Shown: in pieces, positions 62,318 to 64,000 of the stretch
Layout: each line of letters begins with the position of its first letter
Position numbering within the stretch: position 1 is the stretch's first letter
NCBI GenBank assembly: GCA_963710625.1
Contig: CAVQBG010000008.1
Span: 62,001-126,000, forward strand
DNA length: 64,000 nucleotides
Direction: 5' to 3'
Source: Sva-07 sp963710625
GTDB taxonomy: Bacteria; Actinomycetota; Acidimicrobiia; Acidimicrobiales; Ilumatobacteraceae
Notes under the pieces: generated by a model
Told to the model about the DNA's origin: nothing
The model's input: the letters and a program-made list of their open reading frames with translations, nothing else
Database searches by the model: none
Translations under genes and position numbers: made by a program

Positions 62318-62901
62318 GTGGGGGTTCCTGTTCCGACGCCGCGCAGGACGGTGTCGACGATGTCGGATGCCGCAGCGGCCTCGGCCGCGATCATCGGATG
62401 GGTGAGCGAGAGGGTGAGGGCACGCAACATCCGAGCTGCGTGGGCGGGGTCGACGCGGATTTCGTCGCGATGGGCTTCGAAGATCGCCGTGAGCGCAGGG
62501 CTGTCGGTCATCGGGCGCCTGACCTGGTCGTGGCGCTTCGGGCCGAGATGTGACAGCAGGGTCCAGACGTCGACGACACGGCGCTGGATCAACTCGGTGG
62601 CTTCGACGAGCTGCTCCTCGAACGGCAGGTCGGGATCGATCGCTCCCAACGCACTCTCGAAGGGTCCCTGATCGAGCGCGGCCTCGAGGGTGGCGTCGAG
62701 CAGTTCGTCCTTGTCGGCGAAGACCCGGAAGATCGTTCCCTCGGCGATACCGGCGGCGCAGGCGATCTGCTTGGTGGTGATCGCCTCGCCGTGCTCGGCG
62801 AGCAGTGGGCGGACCGCCTCGATGATCGCCGCGCGCCGCTCCTCGGGTGGCAGCGCCGACGCCCGCTTGGTCGTCGGTGGAGCACTGGCGGAGGCCGACA
62901 T
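62314..62901 (-). CDS. TetR-family transcriptional regulator
   Basis: A 195-residue repressor. The helix-turn-helix is within ITTKQIACAAGIAEGTIFRVFADKDELL (about residues 41-68), and the helical ligand domain follows. It is the first gene of the ABC exporter operon and probably represses it. The ATG at 62901 lies 7 nt after TAGGGT (62909-62914 on this strand), and a perfect palindromic operator sits next to that hexamer, so it should repress its own promoter. An inducer, perhaps the exported compound, is inferred. Confidence 0.93.
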   Translation of the reverse strand: MSASASAPPTTKRASALPPEERRAAIIEAVRPLLAEHGEAITTKQIACAAGIAEGTIFRVFADKDELLDATLEAALDQGPFESALGAIDPDLPFEEQLVEATELIQRRVVDVWTLLSHLGPKRHDQVRRPMTDSPALTAIFEAHRDEIRVDPAHAARMLRALTLSLTHPMIAAEAAAASDIVDTVLRGVGTGTPT

Positions 62902-62908
62902 CGCCCGA

Positions 62909-62914
62909 ACCCTA
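62909..62914 (-). promoter_or_regulatory. Candidate -10 hexamer of the tetR/ABC operon
   Basis: TAGGGT on the minus strand fits TANNNT, ends 7 nt before the tetR ATG, and lies 2 bp from the operator palindrome. The transcript would be leaderless or nearly so. The operator covers the region where RNA polymerase must bind. Confidence 0.65.
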
Positions 62915-62916
62915 AC

Positions 62917-62934
62917 TGAGTGAGCACTCACTCA
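62917..62934. promoter_or_regulatory. TetR operator palindrome
   Basis: TGAGTGAG, CA, CTCACTCA is a perfect 8-bp inverted repeat with a 2-bp centre. The half-site TGAGTGA is a common TetR-family operator sequence. It overlaps the spacer and -35 side of the tetR promoter, so binding should block transcription of the regulator and ABC exporter. The neighbouring SGNH gene runs the other way in position but on the same strand and ends 45 bp away. Confidence 0.85.
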
Positions 62935-62978
62935 CACCACGAGCGATGAGGTTCTGGCGCGACTCGTGCGCCGGGGCC

Positions 62979-63992
62979 TCAGCGCGAGGGGGTGGGTGTC
63001 ACGCCAGGGAGCGCCGCGGCGCTGGCGGCGAGGGCGTCGAAGTAGGCGTCGTAGCCCTTGCTGCTCGGGTGGAACGAGGCGCCGCTGATCGTCAGCGGGC
63101 CGTCGTCCCAATGCTCGCGCACGCCGCCGTCCGCCGTCATGCTGCGCTCGAGCGTGTCGCCGAACACCGCGTCGTTGACGTACCGATCCCGTTGCCAGAA
63201 CCGGCAGGCGCCGTGGTTGTCGAACTGCTCGACGACCGGCACGAAGGCGATGTCGGCGCCCGTGCGGGCCGACGCGACACGAGTGGCGAGCAGGATCTGA
63301 GCGTTGAAGCGGTCGACCTGCTCGTCGACCCAGTCGGCTTCGCCCCTGCTCAGCCCGGTGACGCCCTCGCACCAGCGATCGCTCTGCATCAGGCGTGGAT
63401 ACGCGAGGACGCGTACGGAGATACGTGGGTAGCGATCGCCGATCTCGGCGTACGCGTCGATGAGGTCGGTGCGGAGTTCGGCGAGATTCGCGATCTGGTT
63501 GCCGGACGACCGGTCACATCCCACCGAGGTGATGCACCGCACGAGGATGTCGGGCCAGTTCTCGCCGCGGACGGTGCGGAGATCGTTGCCCCCGATCGTC
63601 ATCGCGACGAGCGTCCCAGCGCCGTCGCCGGGGATCGCTGCGACATCGACCTGGTTCGCGATGTCGGCCACGACGGCGCCCGCGCAGGCGACGAACACCG
63701 AGTCGGCGCCGACCTGCGCTGCGAGGCGCGGTCCCGGTGTCTCGTCGAGTTCGCGGCTGCAGTCGCTGTTGCCGATGCGCGTCGACGGGGCGAACGTCTG
63801 GGCAGCCGGTCCGTGATCGTCGTAGTCGGAGGCGTTGCGATGGATGCCGGTGCCCGAGCTGTAGGAATCACCGAGTGTGACCACACGTTCGGTGCCCGGC
63901 GCCGCGGCGCTCGTCGACGCCTCGGTCGCCACCAACGCCACGGGCGCGGCCACGCAGGCGACGAGCGTGATGAGGCGGGTCGGCGACGACAC
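62979..63992 (-). CDS. Secreted SGNH/GDSL hydrolase (start may lie beyond window)
   Basis: A 337-residue predicted secreted hydrolase. The N-terminus has a signal-like hydrophobic stretch (LITLVACVAAPVALVAT). The nucleophile is Ser43 in GDSYSSG, the oxyanion Asn is in TIGGNDLR, and the catalytic His is in SFHPSSKGY. The Cys pairs suggest disulfides. Members are lipases or esterases; substrate unknown. The GTG at 63992 is the most plausible start seen, but the frame stays open to the window edge, so the true start could be further upstream. Confidence 0.86.
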   Translation of the reverse strand: MSSPTRLITLVACVAAPVALVATEASTSAAAPGTERVVTLGDSYSSGTGIHRNASDYDDHGPAAQTFAPSTRIGNSDCSRELDETPGPRLAAQVGADSVFVACAGAVVADIANQVDVAAIPGDGAGTLVAMTIGGNDLRTVRGENWPDILVRCITSVGCDRSSGNQIANLAELRTDLIDAYAEIGDRYPRISVRVLAYPRLMQSDRWCEGVTGLSRGEADWVDEQVDRFNAQILLATRVASARTGADIAFVPVVEQFDNHGACRFWQRDRYVNDAVFGDTLERSMTADGGVREHWDDGPLTISGASFHPSSKGYDAYFDALAASAAALPGVTPTPSR

Positions 63993-64000
63993 CCCCGCCA

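Overview
The window is a gene-dense, high-GC stretch of a bacterial chromosome, most likely an actinobacterium near the Acidimicrobiia (Ilumatobacter-like). The signs are: a ligA / MetE-like / mnmA / iscS cluster that I recall from Mycobacterium, F420-type enzymes (a Ddn-like reductase and an LLM oxidoreductase), a mycothiol-type maleylpyruvate isomerase fold, a WS/DGAT acyltransferase, a PASTA kinase, a DUF3418-type HrpA, and a leuA preceded by a poly-leucine leader peptide. The genus is inference. I see no rRNA, tRNA, CRISPR array, prophage or insertion sequence. No gap between genes exceeds about 300 bases.

1-9.2 kb: the end of leuD, a PGPGW membrane protein, a Ddn-like reductase, an M20 peptidase, a YggT-like protein, an APH-fold kinase with a DEAD-box helicase, then the leuA attenuator and leuA, a sunset-domain protein, a 3Fe-4S-type ferredoxin and pyrF. 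9.2-18.5 kb: serA, then a translationally coupled four-gene set (membrane protein, GNAT, NSAR/OSBS-type enolase-superfamily enzyme, SCP2), an SDR, and a kinase-fold PASTA protein that has lost key catalytic residues, diverging from a TD-repeat membrane protein. 18.5-25.1 kb: ligA, a MetE-like protein, a membrane protein, mnmA and iscS. 25-35 kb: a methyltransferase, an LLM oxidoreductase, an SDR, dxs, GNATs, enoyl-CoA hydratase, a HisN-like phosphatase and a trans-sulfuration enzyme. 35-48 kb: an Nfu-like Fe-S protein, CDF and EamA transporters, surE, hydrolases, a DUF3179 lipoprotein, msrB, MBL and FAH enzymes, enoyl-CoA hydratase and an M20 peptidase. 48-64 kb: hrpA, a DHA2 efflux pump, a chagasin-like inhibitor, a serine hydrolase, a HAD phosphatase, WS/DGAT, DoxX, a TetR-controlled heterodimeric ABC exporter and an SGNH hydrolase.

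Two themes run through the non-coding DNA. First, about twenty start codons sit 6-10 nt downstream of a TANNNT -10 hexamer, so many mRNAs are probably leaderless; this also fixes several start sites. Second, the short gaps hold at least three families of imperfect palindromes. Family 1 (core GGGGTCWGACCCC, six copies) often lies directly upstream of such a -10 hexamer, where a -35 element would be. Family 2 (three copies) lies only between convergent genes and looks like a bidirectional terminator. Family 3 is a 52-bp palindrome (three copies, two in tandem). Several stop codons lie inside these palindromes.
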